From positions 1-64,000 of the forward strand of contig JBBQVN010000006.1 of assembly GCA_038211475.1 (NCBI GenBank): a DNA stretch of 64,000 nucleotides, in the 5' to 3' direction. Made by a program: the position numbers and the translations under genes. This document shows positions 1 through 10,515 of the stretch, piece by piece. This DNA comes from JANYBT01 sp038211475. Its GTDB lineage: Bacteria > Acidobacteriota > Terriglobia > Terriglobales > Acidobacteriaceae. Below the pieces are notes generated by a model. That model was not told the DNA's origin. It did no database searches and saw nothing but the letters and a program-made list of their open reading frames with translations. The number at the start of each line of letters is the position of its first letter. The stretch's first letter is position 1.

Positions 1-129
1 GGCGCTAACTACGACATGGCCGCTCCCATCATACGAATCGACGCGAATGGAAAAGCGGTCGCAGTATGGGACGTTACCGCCACAATGGGCTTTCCGCATA
101 CCATCACAACTGCGGACTACACGCCCTAG
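1..129 (+). CDS. C-terminal fragment of an unrecognised protein
   Basis: The first frame is open from the window edge to a TAG at 127-129, giving the last 42 residues of a protein whose start lies outside the window. The visible part has short beta-strand-like hydrophobic segments (IIRIDANGKAVAVWDV). No family motif can be seen and I assign no function. It is called because the frame is open from base 1 and reads as plausible protein; 42 codons is short evidence. Confidence 0.45.
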   Translation, partial: GANYDMAAPIIRIDANGKAVAVWDVTATMGFPHTITTADYTP

Positions 130-436
130 CACTTCGAAGAACTGGATGCGATGCAGCGATTGAGAGCGGGGCGCCGGCGAGGGGTTGGTGGCGCGCATTT
201 TGAAGTCAGCCATCAGGGACTGTGCCGGTCAGCCGCGAGTCGAGAAGTTGGTAGAGCCGGCGTCTCGGCCGCGAGCCAGAAACGAAAGCGTGAAACGCGG
301 ATCGCGGAATAAACGTCAGATCAGACAGCAGATCGGCATTGACTGCGCACCGTTTACCAAAGCATCGAGGCGCGAAGTGAATGCCACACTGCAACTCACC
401 AGCCAACCTCGGTCGGCTCCTTGAGTTAGTCCGCTC
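130..436. other. Intergenic stretch, nothing recognised
   Basis: About 307 bases lie between the end of the upstream fragment and the 3' end of the convergent uracil-DNA glycosylase gene. Short open frames on both strands here encode Arg-rich peptides of no recognisable family, typical of chance frames in GC-rich DNA. I see no strong hairpin, tRNA or repeat. Confidence 0.5.
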
Positions 437-1171
437 TCATCGGTTGTTCCCGGCAGCGCCATCGTCAACCTTTGTGCTTTCGCCGACCAACCGCGCCGCC
501 ATGCGAAATATTTCCGTGAACATCTCCTCCGTCAACCTCCCCGTATTCGTATTCTGGTTCGACGGATGGTACGAGGCGAGCAGCGTCTTTCCATTGGGCA
601 TCGTATAAGTCGCTCCGTGCCCAAACGGATAGGCTCGCTTATTCGAAATCACTTTCAATCGAATCAGGTGATTCAGATACGCTTCGAAGCCAATCCTCCC
701 CAGCGCCACTACCACCCGCACATTCTTCAGTCCCTCAATCTCGCGATCCAGAAACGGAGTGCAGTTCGCCAACTCTCCCGGCGTAGGTTTGTTCTGCGGC
801 GGCGCGCAACGGGCCACTGCCGTGATGTAAGCGTCGGTCAGCACCAGCCCATCCCCGCGATGCGTGCCCGTCGGTTGATTGGCGAAGCCGGCGCGATGCA
901 GCACCGGATACATGAAGTACCCCGACGCATCTCCGGTAAATGGGCGTCCCGTGCGGTTAGACCCATGCGCTCCAGGCGCCAGTCCCAGAATCAGCACCCG
1001 CGCGTTAGGATCGCCAAAGCCCGGCACCGGCTTTCCCCAGTAGTCCCATTCGCGATACGCCCGCCGCTTCACGCGCGAGATAGTCTCGCGGTGCTCCACC
1101 AGCCGCGGGCACAAGCGGCAAGCCTCCACTTCGCGATTCAGAACCTTCAGCCAGTCGGCGAGTTCGCTCAT
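437..1171 (-). CDS. Uracil-DNA glycosylase, family 5 (UdgB) type
   Basis: Predicted 244-residue base-excision repair enzyme that removes uracil (family 5 enzymes also remove other deaminated bases) from DNA. The N-terminal half has cysteines spaced as in the Fe-S-containing family 4/5 glycosylases (CRLCP near residue 18, further cysteines near 120 and 135). The substrate pocket motif GLAPGAHGSNRTGRPFTG and the C-terminal motif SYHPSNQNTNTGRLT are the family 5 pattern; family 4 enzymes have a shorter motif. The start at 1171 gives a full-length protein. It stands alone, divergent from tig. Confident of the superfamily, fairly confident of family 5. Confidence 0.88.
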   Translation of the reverse strand: MSELADWLKVLNREVEACRLCPRLVEHRETISRVKRRAYREWDYWGKPVPGFGDPNARVLILGLAPGAHGSNRTGRPFTGDASGYFMYPVLHRAGFANQPTGTHRGDGLVLTDAYITAVARCAPPQNKPTPGELANCTPFLDREIEGLKNVRVVVALGRIGFEAYLNHLIRLKVISNKRAYPFGHGATYTMPNGKTLLASYHPSNQNTNTGRLTEEMFTEIFRMAARLVGESTKVDDGAAGNNR

Positions 1172-1413
1172 AAGGGTGTGGACAAGAGGGCGCGAAGAAA
1201 TGTGTGGTGGATGAACCAGCGCGCGTGTCGTGCATCACCCACTGTTCGCCCGCGGCAACCAAATTTGCCAGCCGCCGGTTTGACGCTCGTCTCGCTTCCT
1301 CTTTACACTCAAGTTTACAGCTTGTGTGGACGCATCGTGTCCCGTGAGCGCGCGATGCCGGCAGCCCAAGCATGCCATGCAATCAGTAACAGGCAGTCCA
1401 TGAAAGGCAATCA

Positions 1414-2685
1414 GTGAGCCCCACCGAAACCAAAGACAGCTCCACCAAACAGGAAGTCGAAATCGAAGTTCCCGCTGAAGAAGTGACCCGTCAGACCGAA
1501 GCCCTGGTCCAGAAATATCAGAAGCTGGCGCGGTTGCCCGGCTTTCGGGTGGGCCACGTCCCGTCGTCTATCATTCGCAAGCGTTTCGCCGAAGAGATTA
1601 AGTCGGACGTCATCGAAGCCCTGGTCCCAAAACATTTTCGCGAAGCTGCCCAGAAGCGTGGCCTGCAGCCCATCTCGCAGCCTCGCGTCACCGACCTGAA
1701 GCTGGATGACGGCGGGCCCTTACATTTCAAAGCTGCGTTCGACGTCTTGCCCGACATTAAGGTGGACGGCTACAAGGAGCTGCGCGCCGAGAAGCCGGAA
1801 ATCGCGGTCAGCGACGCGGATGTGGACCGTGCGCTCGAGGAATTGCGCGAGCAACGCGCCACCTACACCGAAATTGAAGGCAGCCCGCTCGGCGACGGCG
1901 ACTTCGCCCAGATTTCTCTTCACGGTCACCCTAAATCTGGCGAAGGCCAGCCGGTACAGCTCGACGACGTGATGGTCGAGATTGGCGGCAAGAGCACCCT
2001 CACCGAGTTCACTGATCACCTGCGCGGCGCTAGCGTGGGCGACGAGCCCACATTCGATGTCATCTATCCAGCGGATTATTCCGACCAGCGCCTCGCCGGT
2101 CAGACTTTTAGCTACACCGCGAAGGTGAAGGCCGTGAAGCAAAAGGTGCTGCCCGAATTGGACGCCGAGTTCGCCAAGCAGTTGGGAGATTTTGCCGAGG
2201 TGGCTGACGTGCGCCAGCGCATCCGCGAAAACATTGAGGCCGAGGGCCGGCACAAGGCCGAGCACGAAGCCAAAGACCGCCTGATGGCCGAACTGGTCCG
2301 TCGTAACGAATTCGAAGTGCCTGACTCCTTGATCGAGGCCCAGGTCGATATCCGCCTGGAACGCGGTCTGCGGGCGCTGGCCGCACAGGGCATGCGCCGC
2401 GAAGATCTGCAGAAAATGAATTTGGATCAGCTCCGCGTCGGACAGCGCGAGCAAGCCATCCGCGATGTCAAAGGCCAGCTTCTGCTCGATAAAGTAGCCG
2501 AGCAGGAAAACATCCAGGTCAGCGACCAGGAGTTGGACCACGAAGTGGAGAGTGCGGCGACCCAGACCAATCAGACGCTGGAGTCGGTCCGCGCGCGTTT
2601 GCTCAAAGATGGCGGCCTGGAGCGCATCCGCGAACGGATTCGCGGCGAGAAGACCCTCGAATTTTTATATCGCCAATCGGACTGA
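1414..2685 (+). CDS. tig: Trigger factor, ribosome-associated chaperone and prolyl isomerase
   Basis: Trigger factor binds the ribosome beside the exit tunnel and shields nascent chains. The 423-residue length is normal. Residues 43-50 (GFRVGHVP) are the ribosome-binding signature loop, the middle (about 150-240) is the FKBP-type isomerase domain, and the rest is the helical C-terminal chaperone body. The start is a GTG with AAAGG six bases upstream; a five-codon ORF (ATG at 1400) ends in a TGA overlapping this GTG, which could couple translation. It is followed 56 bases later by clpP, the usual tig-clpP-clpX order. Confidence 0.97.
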   Translation: MSPTETKDSSTKQEVEIEVPAEEVTRQTEALVQKYQKLARLPGFRVGHVPSSIIRKRFAEEIKSDVIEALVPKHFREAAQKRGLQPISQPRVTDLKLDDGGPLHFKAAFDVLPDIKVDGYKELRAEKPEIAVSDADVDRALEELREQRATYTEIEGSPLGDGDFAQISLHGHPKSGEGQPVQLDDVMVEIGGKSTLTEFTDHLRGASVGDEPTFDVIYPADYSDQRLAGQTFSYTAKVKAVKQKVLPELDAEFAKQLGDFAEVADVRQRIRENIEAEGRHKAEHEAKDRLMAELVRRNEFEVPDSLIEAQVDIRLERGLRALAAQGMRREDLQKMNLDQLRVGQREQAIRDVKGQLLLDKVAEQENIQVSDQELDHEVESAATQTNQTLESVRARLLKDGGLERIRERIRGEKTLEFLYRQSD

Positions 2686-2741
2686 GGTCTTGATTGGAAC
2701 GCTCGGCACGCGAAACGTGATGCCGCGCAGGAGTGTGACAA

Positions 2742-3359
2742 GTGAATGTGAATAATCCGCAAATGATGTTGGTTCCCATGGTCATCGAACAGACAGGGCG
2801 AGGGGAACGCGCCTACGACATTTATTCCCGGCTGTTGCGCGACAGCATTATTTTTATCGGCACCCCAATTGACGACAACATCGCCAACCTGGTCATCGCC
2901 CAGATGCTGTTTCTGGCTCAGGAAGATCCGGAGAAAGACATCCAGCTTTACATCAATTCACCCGGTGGCTCCATCACTGCGGGCATGGCGATTTATGACA
3001 CCATGCAGTACGTGAAGAACGACGTCACCACCATCTGCATCGGGCAAGCCGCTTCCATGGCCGCCCTGCTGCTCGCCGCCGGCGCGCCCAAGAAGCGCTT
3101 GTCCCTGCCCAACTCCCGCATCCTCATCCATCAGCCCTCCATGGGAGGCCTTTCCGGTCAGGCCACCGACATTGACATTCACGCCCGCGAGATTCTCCGC
3201 ATGCGCGAAATCACCAACCAACTGCTCGCCAAGCACACCGGCCAGAAGCTCGAAAAAGTCGAAAAAGACGTCGAACGCGATTTCATCATGAATTCCCAGC
3301 AGGCCAAGGAATATGGAATCGTAGATGACATCATTTATCAGACCCGAGACAAGGTATGA
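2742..3359 (+). CDS. clpP: ATP-dependent Clp protease proteolytic subunit
   Basis: Serine peptidase subunit of the ClpXP barrel. 205 residues. The catalytic triad is visible as Ser105 (GQAASMAA), His130 (ILIHQPSMGG) and Asp180 (VERDF). The GTG at 2742 is chosen because AGGAG at 2729-2733 sits 8 bases upstream; a later Met at residue 8 is possible and would remove part of what may be a processed propeptide. It lies between tig and clpX on the same strand and is expected to work with the ClpX encoded 61 bases downstream. Confidence 0.98.
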   Translation: MNVNNPQMMLVPMVIEQTGRGERAYDIYSRLLRDSIIFIGTPIDDNIANLVIAQMLFLAQEDPEKDIQLYINSPGGSITAGMAIYDTMQYVKNDVTTICIGQAASMAALLLAAGAPKKRLSLPNSRILIHQPSMGGLSGQATDIDIHAREILRMREITNQLLAKHTGQKLEKVEKDVERDFIMNSQQAKEYGIVDDIIYQTRDKV

Positions 3360-3420
3360 TGTGACATAGAGGAACATTCTTCGGATTGCCCAAGCCCTCC
3401 GGAGAAGGGAGTGTCGCCGA

Positions 3421-4698
3421 GTGAAAAACCGAACTGGCTCAGACGAAGCCTTGCGTTGCTCGTTCTGCCACAAGTCGCAGGACGCCGTCACCAAACTGAT
3501 CTCTTCGCCCAGCGACTATCCGCGCGCCTACATTTGCGATGAGTGCGTAGCCGTCTGCAATTCCATTCTCGAGGATGACCGCACCGCCGCCCCTGCCGCC
3601 GCCGTCTCCACCCAGCTTCCCAAGCCGCTTGAGGTCAAGACCTTTCTCGACGAATACGTCATCGGCCAGGAATACACCAAGAAGAAGCTGGCGGTCGCCG
3701 TTTACAACCACTACAAGCGTATTCACATGAATCGCCAGCGCCCCGGCGACGGTGTCGAACTGGCCAAGTCCAACATTCTCCTCATCGGCCCCACCGGAAC
3801 CGGCAAGACCCTGCTGGCGCAAACTCTGGCGCGCATGCTCGACGTGCCCTTCGCCATTGTGGACGCCACCACACTCACTGAGGCGGGCTATGTGGGCGAA
3901 GACGTTGAGAACATCATCCTCAAGCTTCTGCAAGCCGCCGAAGGCGATGTGGGCCGCGCTCAAACCGGCATCATCTACATTGACGAAGTCGACAAGATCG
4001 GGCGCAAAGACGAGAACCCCTCCATCACCCGTGATGTTTCCGGCGAGGGCGTGCAACAGGCCTTGCTCAAGATTCTGGAGGGTACTGTCGCCAATGTTCC
4101 GCCGCAGGGCGGGCGCAAGCATCCCCACCAGGAATTTACTCCGGTCGATACCACAAACATCCTATTCATCTGTGGCGGCGCGTTTGTCGGTCTCGACAAA
4201 GTGATTGCCCGTCGCGCTGGCAAGAAAGCCCTCGGCTTCCGCGCTGCGGGAGACACTTCGACCATTCCAGTCAACTCCTCGCAGATCAGCTTCGAGCTCA
4301 AGAACGACGTGCAGCCCGAGGATTTAATCAAATTCGGACTGATCCCCGAGTTTGTCGGACGTCTGCCCGTGGTGGGAGTATTGCAGGACCTCGATGAGAA
4401 CGCGCTGGTCGAAATCCTTACCCGACCCAAGAACGCTATCGTCAAGCAGTACCAGCGTCTGTTCGAATTTGAAAATGTGCGCCTGAAGTTTAGCGACGAC
4501 GCCTTGCGGGCCATCGCCCGGCAGGCCATGGCCCGCAAAGTCGGCGCCCGCGGACTGCGTATGATTTTGGAAGAATTAATGCTCGAGCTTATGTACAATC
4601 TGCCGAGCCAGAAGAAACTGAAAGAGTTCGAGGTCACGCGTGAAATGGTGGAGAAACGGGACGCCCCCATGCCGCTGACCGACAAGGCTGCCAGCTAG
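3421..4698 (+). CDS. clpX: ATP-dependent Clp protease, ATP-binding subunit ClpX
   Basis: AAA+ unfoldase that recognises substrates and feeds them to ClpP. 425 residues. The N-terminal zinc-binding domain has Cys13, Cys16, Cys39 and Cys42. Walker A is GPTGTGKT (123-130), the pore loop GYVGED (156-161), and Walker B IIYIDEVD (184-191); the D2 small domain follows. The GTG start at 3421 directly precedes the zinc domain and has a purine-rich stretch (GGAGAAGGGAG) upstream. lon follows in the same direction after 68 bases. Confidence 0.98.
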   Translation: MKNRTGSDEALRCSFCHKSQDAVTKLISSPSDYPRAYICDECVAVCNSILEDDRTAAPAAAVSTQLPKPLEVKTFLDEYVIGQEYTKKKLAVAVYNHYKRIHMNRQRPGDGVELAKSNILLIGPTGTGKTLLAQTLARMLDVPFAIVDATTLTEAGYVGEDVENIILKLLQAAEGDVGRAQTGIIYIDEVDKIGRKDENPSITRDVSGEGVQQALLKILEGTVANVPPQGGRKHPHQEFTPVDTTNILFICGGAFVGLDKVIARRAGKKALGFRAAGDTSTIPVNSSQISFELKNDVQPEDLIKFGLIPEFVGRLPVVGVLQDLDENALVEILTRPKNAIVKQYQRLFEFENVRLKFSDDALRAIARQAMARKVGARGLRMILEELMLELMYNLPSQKKLKEFEVTREMVEKRDAPMPLTDKAAS

Positions 4699-4766
4699 TA
4701 CGGGGATAGTAGATGTGGGCGCAGAGTCAGGCCAACCCTGGCCAACTGCGAGATAGGTAGATGTGA

Positions 4767-7169
<2,403 letters not shown>

Positions 7170-7336
7170 CTGCTTGGGTAGAAGCCAGGGGTTTCGACGG
7201 TTGCCTTCAGGTGTTAAGTGTTTTGTTGGATCGGGGGCTTGAGTCCCTGGCCGAACCGCCGATGAGTTCTTGATCAAATGCCAGCGCCGCTGCGGTTTAA
7301 TTTCAACTCCAAGGGTAAACTTCAAGGTTACGGGCG

Positions 7337-7543
7337 ATGCGAGTTCCGCTCCGAGGTTCAGCCAGTCTGTTCGTCGCTGTCGCAGTGGTGGCCATTGTTC
7401 TGGTCTGGCTGCCTGCCTACCGCTGGTTTTTCGTGATCAGCGTGCTGATCGGCATAGTCATCGCTGCTGGTCTGGCCCTGTGGCACAAGTACGCTCCCAT
7501 CAAAGAAAAAGACCTCGAAAACAAACGGCCTCTGGGACTGTAA
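7337..7543 (+). CDS. Small two-helix membrane protein
   Basis: A 68-residue protein with two predicted transmembrane segments (about 9-27 and 31-50) joined by a very short turn, and a charged C-terminal tail (KYAPIKEKDLENKRPLGL). It is placed between lon and engB on the same strand. The amino-acid pattern (basic N-terminus, two clean hydrophobic helices, charged tail) is unlikely by chance. No function can be assigned. The upstream ribosome binding site is weak. Confidence 0.6.
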   Translation: MRVPLRGSASLFVAVAVVAIVLVWLPAYRWFFVISVLIGIVIAAGLALWHKYAPIKEKDLENKRPLGL

Positions 7544-7656
7544 CAGTCCGCTGCGAGGTTCAACCGCCCTTGACCCACGATGGCGGCTGCATGATCCCTC
7601 GCTTCGCCCTGGCCTCGCTTGCCCTTGCAACTCCCGCGCGGAACTAGCACACTGGT

Positions 7657-8274
7657 GTGGTGAAGGTGATGGCGCAATTCGTAGGGGCGGCGATTGATGC
7701 CAGCCATTTCCCCCGCGCAATCCTACCCGAGATTGCGTTTCTCGGACGCTCCAACGTAGGCAAGTCCAGTGTCATCAACTCGCTGCTTGGGCAAAAACTG
7801 GCCCACACCAGTTCCACTCCCGGACGAACTCGCAGCATCAACTTCTTTTCGGTGCGCTGGCAGGGGAGACCGCAGCCGGAGTTGTGGTTCACTGACTTGC
7901 CAGGATACGGCTACGCCCGGCTCTCCAAGGAAATTTCGGCGGAGTGGCCCAAGTTCATCGATCCCTATCTCACCCATCGCGCCAGCCTGGCGCTTTGCTT
8001 CACGCTGGTGGATGCCAACGTCGCTCCCCAGGCCAGCGACCGGCAACTGGTGGAGTTTCTCCATGCCAATGACCGCAAGCTGGTGATGGTCGCCACCAAG
8101 AGCGACAAGCTCTCGTCAAACAACTTGCACAAGGCGATGCACACTTTGGGGAAAGCGTACGAGGGAGTGCGCATCATTCCGTTCTCGGCCAAGACCGGCG
8201 CGGGCAAAGAGCAACTGTGGCAGGCGATCCGCGAAGCCGTGGAATCTTTCCCCGGCACCAGCGCCAGCGGCTAA
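7657..8274 (+). CDS. engB: EngB/YsxC-type ribosome biogenesis GTPase
   Basis: Small GTPase of the TrmE-Era-EngA-EngB family, needed for late 50S subunit assembly. 205 residues. G1 is GRSNVGKSS (30-38), the G2 threonine lies in STPGRT (53-58), G3 is DLPG (80-83), G4 is TKSD, and G5 is FSAKTG near residue 178. Two adjacent GTGs at 7657 and 7660 and an ATG at 7669 are possible starts; the ATG (residue 5) would give the usual short N-terminus. It has its own transcription direction with the neighbouring small membrane protein and PilZ gene. Confidence 0.95.
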   Translation: MVKVMAQFVGAAIDASHFPRAILPEIAFLGRSNVGKSSVINSLLGQKLAHTSSTPGRTRSINFFSVRWQGRPQPELWFTDLPGYGYARLSKEISAEWPKFIDPYLTHRASLALCFTLVDANVAPQASDRQLVEFLHANDRKLVMVATKSDKLSSNNLHKAMHTLGKAYEGVRIIPFSAKTGAGKEQLWQAIREAVESFPGTSASG

Positions 8275-8298
8275 AGTTTCCGCCCTCTCAGCCGATAA

Positions 8299-8322
8299 CC
8301 TCAACAGCGGCTGCTGCTGAGG
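8299..8322 (+). promoter_or_regulatory. Hairpin covering part of the PilZ gene's ribosome binding site
   Basis: CCTCAACAGC at 8299-8308 can pair with GCTGCTGAGG at 8313-8322 (9 of 10 pairs, GGCT loop). The 3' arm overlaps the start of the strong Shine-Dalgarno GAGGAGG (8319-8325) that serves the ATG at 8333. It could mask translation initiation, or it may be a weak terminator for engB; there is no T tract. Confidence 0.4.
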
Positions 8323-8332
8323 AGGTCTCCGC

Positions 8333-9097
8333 ATGAAAGCTGGATGGGAAAATGGATTCGTCACGGCACGTCCGCCGGGCTCGAAAGACAAAGTCACTGC
8401 TCGCAAGCGCAAGGACCGCGCCGCCCGCTACTGCTGCGAAGGCAGCGTGGAGCTTCGAACCGCCGGAACTGACGTGCGCACCTGGGGAAAGCTGTCCGAC
8501 CTCAGTGCCACTGGCTGCTATGTCGAAATGAGAGCGGCGTTTCCCGTGGGGTCGCGCGTTGGTCTGGTGCTGACGGTACAGGACGTCCACCTGGAAATGT
8601 CCGGCGAAGTGCGAGTGACCTACCCGTTTTTAGGCATGGGCATTGCCTTCCATCCTTTGTCGCAGCAGGCGCAGGGTGATTTGCAGAAACTGCTCCGTGC
8701 TCTCGCGCCGCCATCGTCTTCGGAGGCAGGCAGCGATGCCGCGCGTGCGTCGACAAACAACGCCGCGAGTGGTGCGACGGGCGACGCAAAGACTTCGCCG
8801 ACAAATGACGCCCCGAGTGCGGCGATGATCGACGTCTTGACTTCGCCGACAAGCAGTACCGCGACAAGCGCTTTCGCGGCTCCGCCGACAAGCACGGCGC
8901 TGGTGGCGGATGCGGACCGCGCGCTTCACCTCCTGGCCGACCACTTTCAATCTCATGATGTCCTCACCCGCGAAGAATTTCTCAAACTGATTCCACCTGA
9001 TTCATCTGTGTTCAGCCATCTCATCGAGCCGCCTCATCTAGACAGTCATCTAGCCAGCTCATCTAACCAGATCACCTTACGACGCCTGCCCACCTAA
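8333..9097 (+). CDS. PilZ-domain protein with low-complexity linker and C-terminal module
   Basis: 254 residues. Residues about 25-120 resemble a PilZ domain, which in other proteins binds cyclic di-GMP: an Arg-rich RKRKDRAAR segment followed by DLSATG (the D/NxSxxG motif). Residues about 125-190 are a repetitive Ser/Thr/Ala linker with recurring SPT units, built on repeated DNA around GACTTCGCCGACAA. The last 60 residues hold a short helical segment and then a tail encoded by CATCT repeats. The ATG at 8333 has a strong GAGGAGG at good spacing. Likely cytoplasmic; target unknown. Confidence 0.75.
   Translation: MKAGWENGFVTARPPGSKDKVTARKRKDRAARYCCEGSVELRTAGTDVRTWGKLSDLSATGCYVEMRAAFPVGSRVGLVLTVQDVHLEMSGEVRVTYPFLGMGIAFHPLSQQAQGDLQKLLRALAPPSSSEAGSDAARASTNNAASGATGDAKTSPTNDAPSAAMIDVLTSPTSSTATSAFAAPPTSTALVADADRALHLLADHFQSHDVLTREEFLKLIPPDSSVFSHLIEPPHLDSHLASSSNQITLRRLPT
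9010..9080 (+). repeat. Degenerate CATCTA minisatellite at the 3' end of the PilZ gene
   Basis: The last coding bases contain repeated 11-13 base units beginning CATCT (for example CATCTAGACAGT, CATCTAGCCAGCT, CATCTAACCAGAT). The repeats encode the final Ser/His/Leu-rich residues of the protein, so the C-terminus appears to have been drawn from a small tandem repeat. Confidence 0.5.
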
Positions 9098-9124
9098 CGA
9101 GCCTGCCCGCCGATTTGCGTCCGC

Positions 9125-9130
9125 TATACT
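9125..9130 (+). promoter_or_regulatory. Candidate -10 box giving a leaderless epimerase transcript
   Basis: TATACT at 9125-9130 ends 8 bases before the ATG at 9139, and no Shine-Dalgarno sequence is present. Transcription starting about 7 bases after the box would begin at the start codon. No clear -35 element is seen. Inference from spacing only. Confidence 0.35.
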
Positions 9131-9138
9131 AAATTCCT

Positions 9139-10080
9139 ATGGCTCGCTACCTGATTACGGGAATTGCCGGCTTCATTGGCTCGTCTTTGGCTTATGCCTT
9201 GCTCGATCGCGGCGATGAAGTTCGCGGCATCGACAACTTTTCGACCGGTAGAATCCAGAATCTGGCCGCGATTCGTGACCACATTGATTTTCGCCAGGCC
9301 GACCTGCTTGATCTCGATGCCATGCACAACGCCTGTGCCGGCATCGATTTTGTTTTGCACCAGGCCGCCATTCCTTCGGTTCCGAAGTCGGTACTCGATC
9401 CGCTGGGCAGCAATCGCGCTAACGTGGACGGCACGGTCAGCTTGCTGTTGGCGGCGCGCGATGCCAAGGTGAAGCGCGTAGTCTATGCCGCATCGTCCTC
9501 GGCGTATGGAGACACCCCGACCTTGCCCAAGCACGAAGACATGATTCCCAGCCCCATCTCTCCCTATGCGGTGGCGAAGCTGGCCAGCGAGCACTACATG
9601 ATTTCGTTCTACCGCTGCTATGGGCTGGAGTCTGTCTGCCTGCGCTACTTCAATATTTTCGGACCGCGGCAAGACCCCACTTCCCCCTACTCCGGTGTGC
9701 TGGCCAAGTTCATCACCCTGATGCTGCGGGGAGAGCAGCCCACCATGTTTGGCGATGGCAGCCAGAGCCGCGACTTCAACTACGTAGACAATGCGGTGTC
9801 GGCGAATCTGCTGGCGTGCGCGGCACCGGCGGCGGAGTGTGCGGGGCGCGTGTTCAACGTGGCCACCGGCCAGCGCGTTACCCTCAACCAAACCTTTCAA
9901 ACTCTGAAAAAGCTTACCGGCTACTCCGGCGAAGCCAAGCATGGCCCGGAGCGCGCCGGCGATATCAAACACTCCCTCGCAGATATTTCCAAAGCGGCGA
10001 AGCACCTGCAATATAAGCCGCTAGTCGATTTCGAAACTGGTCTGGCGAAGACGGTGGAGTGGTATCGCGACTCGCAGTAG
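9139..10080 (+). CDS. NAD-dependent sugar-nucleotide epimerase (extended SDR)
   Basis: 313-residue extended short-chain dehydrogenase. The N-terminal Rossmann motif is TGIAGFIGS (about 7-15). The catalytic Ser-Tyr-Lys set is visible in AASSSAYGD and SPYAVAKLASE (YxxxK). The RYFNIFGPRQDP segment is typical of UDP-hexose and UDP-N-acetylhexosamine 4-epimerases (GalE/WbpP group), which act in surface polysaccharide synthesis. Which sugar is used cannot be decided. It is monocistronic in appearance; the upstream box at 9125 suggests a leaderless mRNA. Confidence 0.88.
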   Translation: MARYLITGIAGFIGSSLAYALLDRGDEVRGIDNFSTGRIQNLAAIRDHIDFRQADLLDLDAMHNACAGIDFVLHQAAIPSVPKSVLDPLGSNRANVDGTVSLLLAARDAKVKRVVYAASSSAYGDTPTLPKHEDMIPSPISPYAVAKLASEHYMISFYRCYGLESVCLRYFNIFGPRQDPTSPYSGVLAKFITLMLRGEQPTMFGDGSQSRDFNYVDNAVSANLLACAAPAAECAGRVFNVATGQRVTLNQTFQTLKKLTGYSGEAKHGPERAGDIKHSLADISKAAKHLQYKPLVDFETGLAKTVEWYRDSQ

Positions 10081-10515
10081 AACCTACTGGTTCCGTCTCT
10101 CCGATATGAGCATCGACCCTCCGAAGCGTCGCAACGACCGGAATGTCCGAAGTGGGCACCCGATTGTCCGGAAAGTCCGAAATTGGCGACCAATTGTCCG
10201 TAACTTATTGATAATGTTTGTAAGTTGTTGAAAGCATTGGGTTGTACCTTGTAGAGTGGTCGGGGCAGCCGACAGATCGGATTGTGGCATCGGCAACTGT
10301 GGGTTTGGCGATCACGTAGGATGCCCCTAGATCGCGTTACAGAGCCCGTGGCGAGACAATCTCCCCTTCGGGCAGCCCAGAGTACCCCCGTGACCTCTGC
10401 CGGCCCGTAGAACGCGTCCTGGCGAAGAAATGTGCAATTGTTTGCACATTCAGTAATCGTGACAATATCTCACAGTTGCGTAATGCAACAGTTGGGCAGC
10501 AATCGAGCCGACGGG
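10081..10515. other. 435-base convergent intergenic region with repeats and palindromes
   Basis: This region lies between the 3' ends of the epimerase and the amidohydrolase, and neither strand carries a convincing gene. Around 10134-10202 there are about three degenerate copies of a unit containing ATTGTCCG/AGTCCGAA. At 10429-10450 there is a perfect 9-base inverted repeat (AATGTGCAA, TTGT spacer, TTGCACATT). A second small one (GTTGC-GTAAT-GCAAC) lies at 10475-10489. It could hold a small RNA or terminators; I cannot tell. Confidence 0.5.
10429..10450. repeat. Perfect 9-bp inverted repeat
   Basis: AATGTGCAA at 10429-10437 and its exact complement TTGCACATT at 10442-10450 are separated by TTGT. 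It is AT-rich, operator-like or hairpin-forming, and sits in a convergent intergenic region where an operator would have no obvious gene to control. Confidence 0.55.

Noticed and set aside
566..1417. 283-codon plus-strand ORF opposite the uracil-DNA glycosylase gene
   Set aside because: Arg/Gln/His-rich sequence antisense to a conserved enzyme; only its last five codons matter, as a small overlap with the tig start.
10458..10475. A further CRP/FNR-like site (GTGA-N7-TCAC)
   Set aside because: The spacer is 7 rather than 6 bases and it lies between convergent gene ends, where it would control nothing visible.
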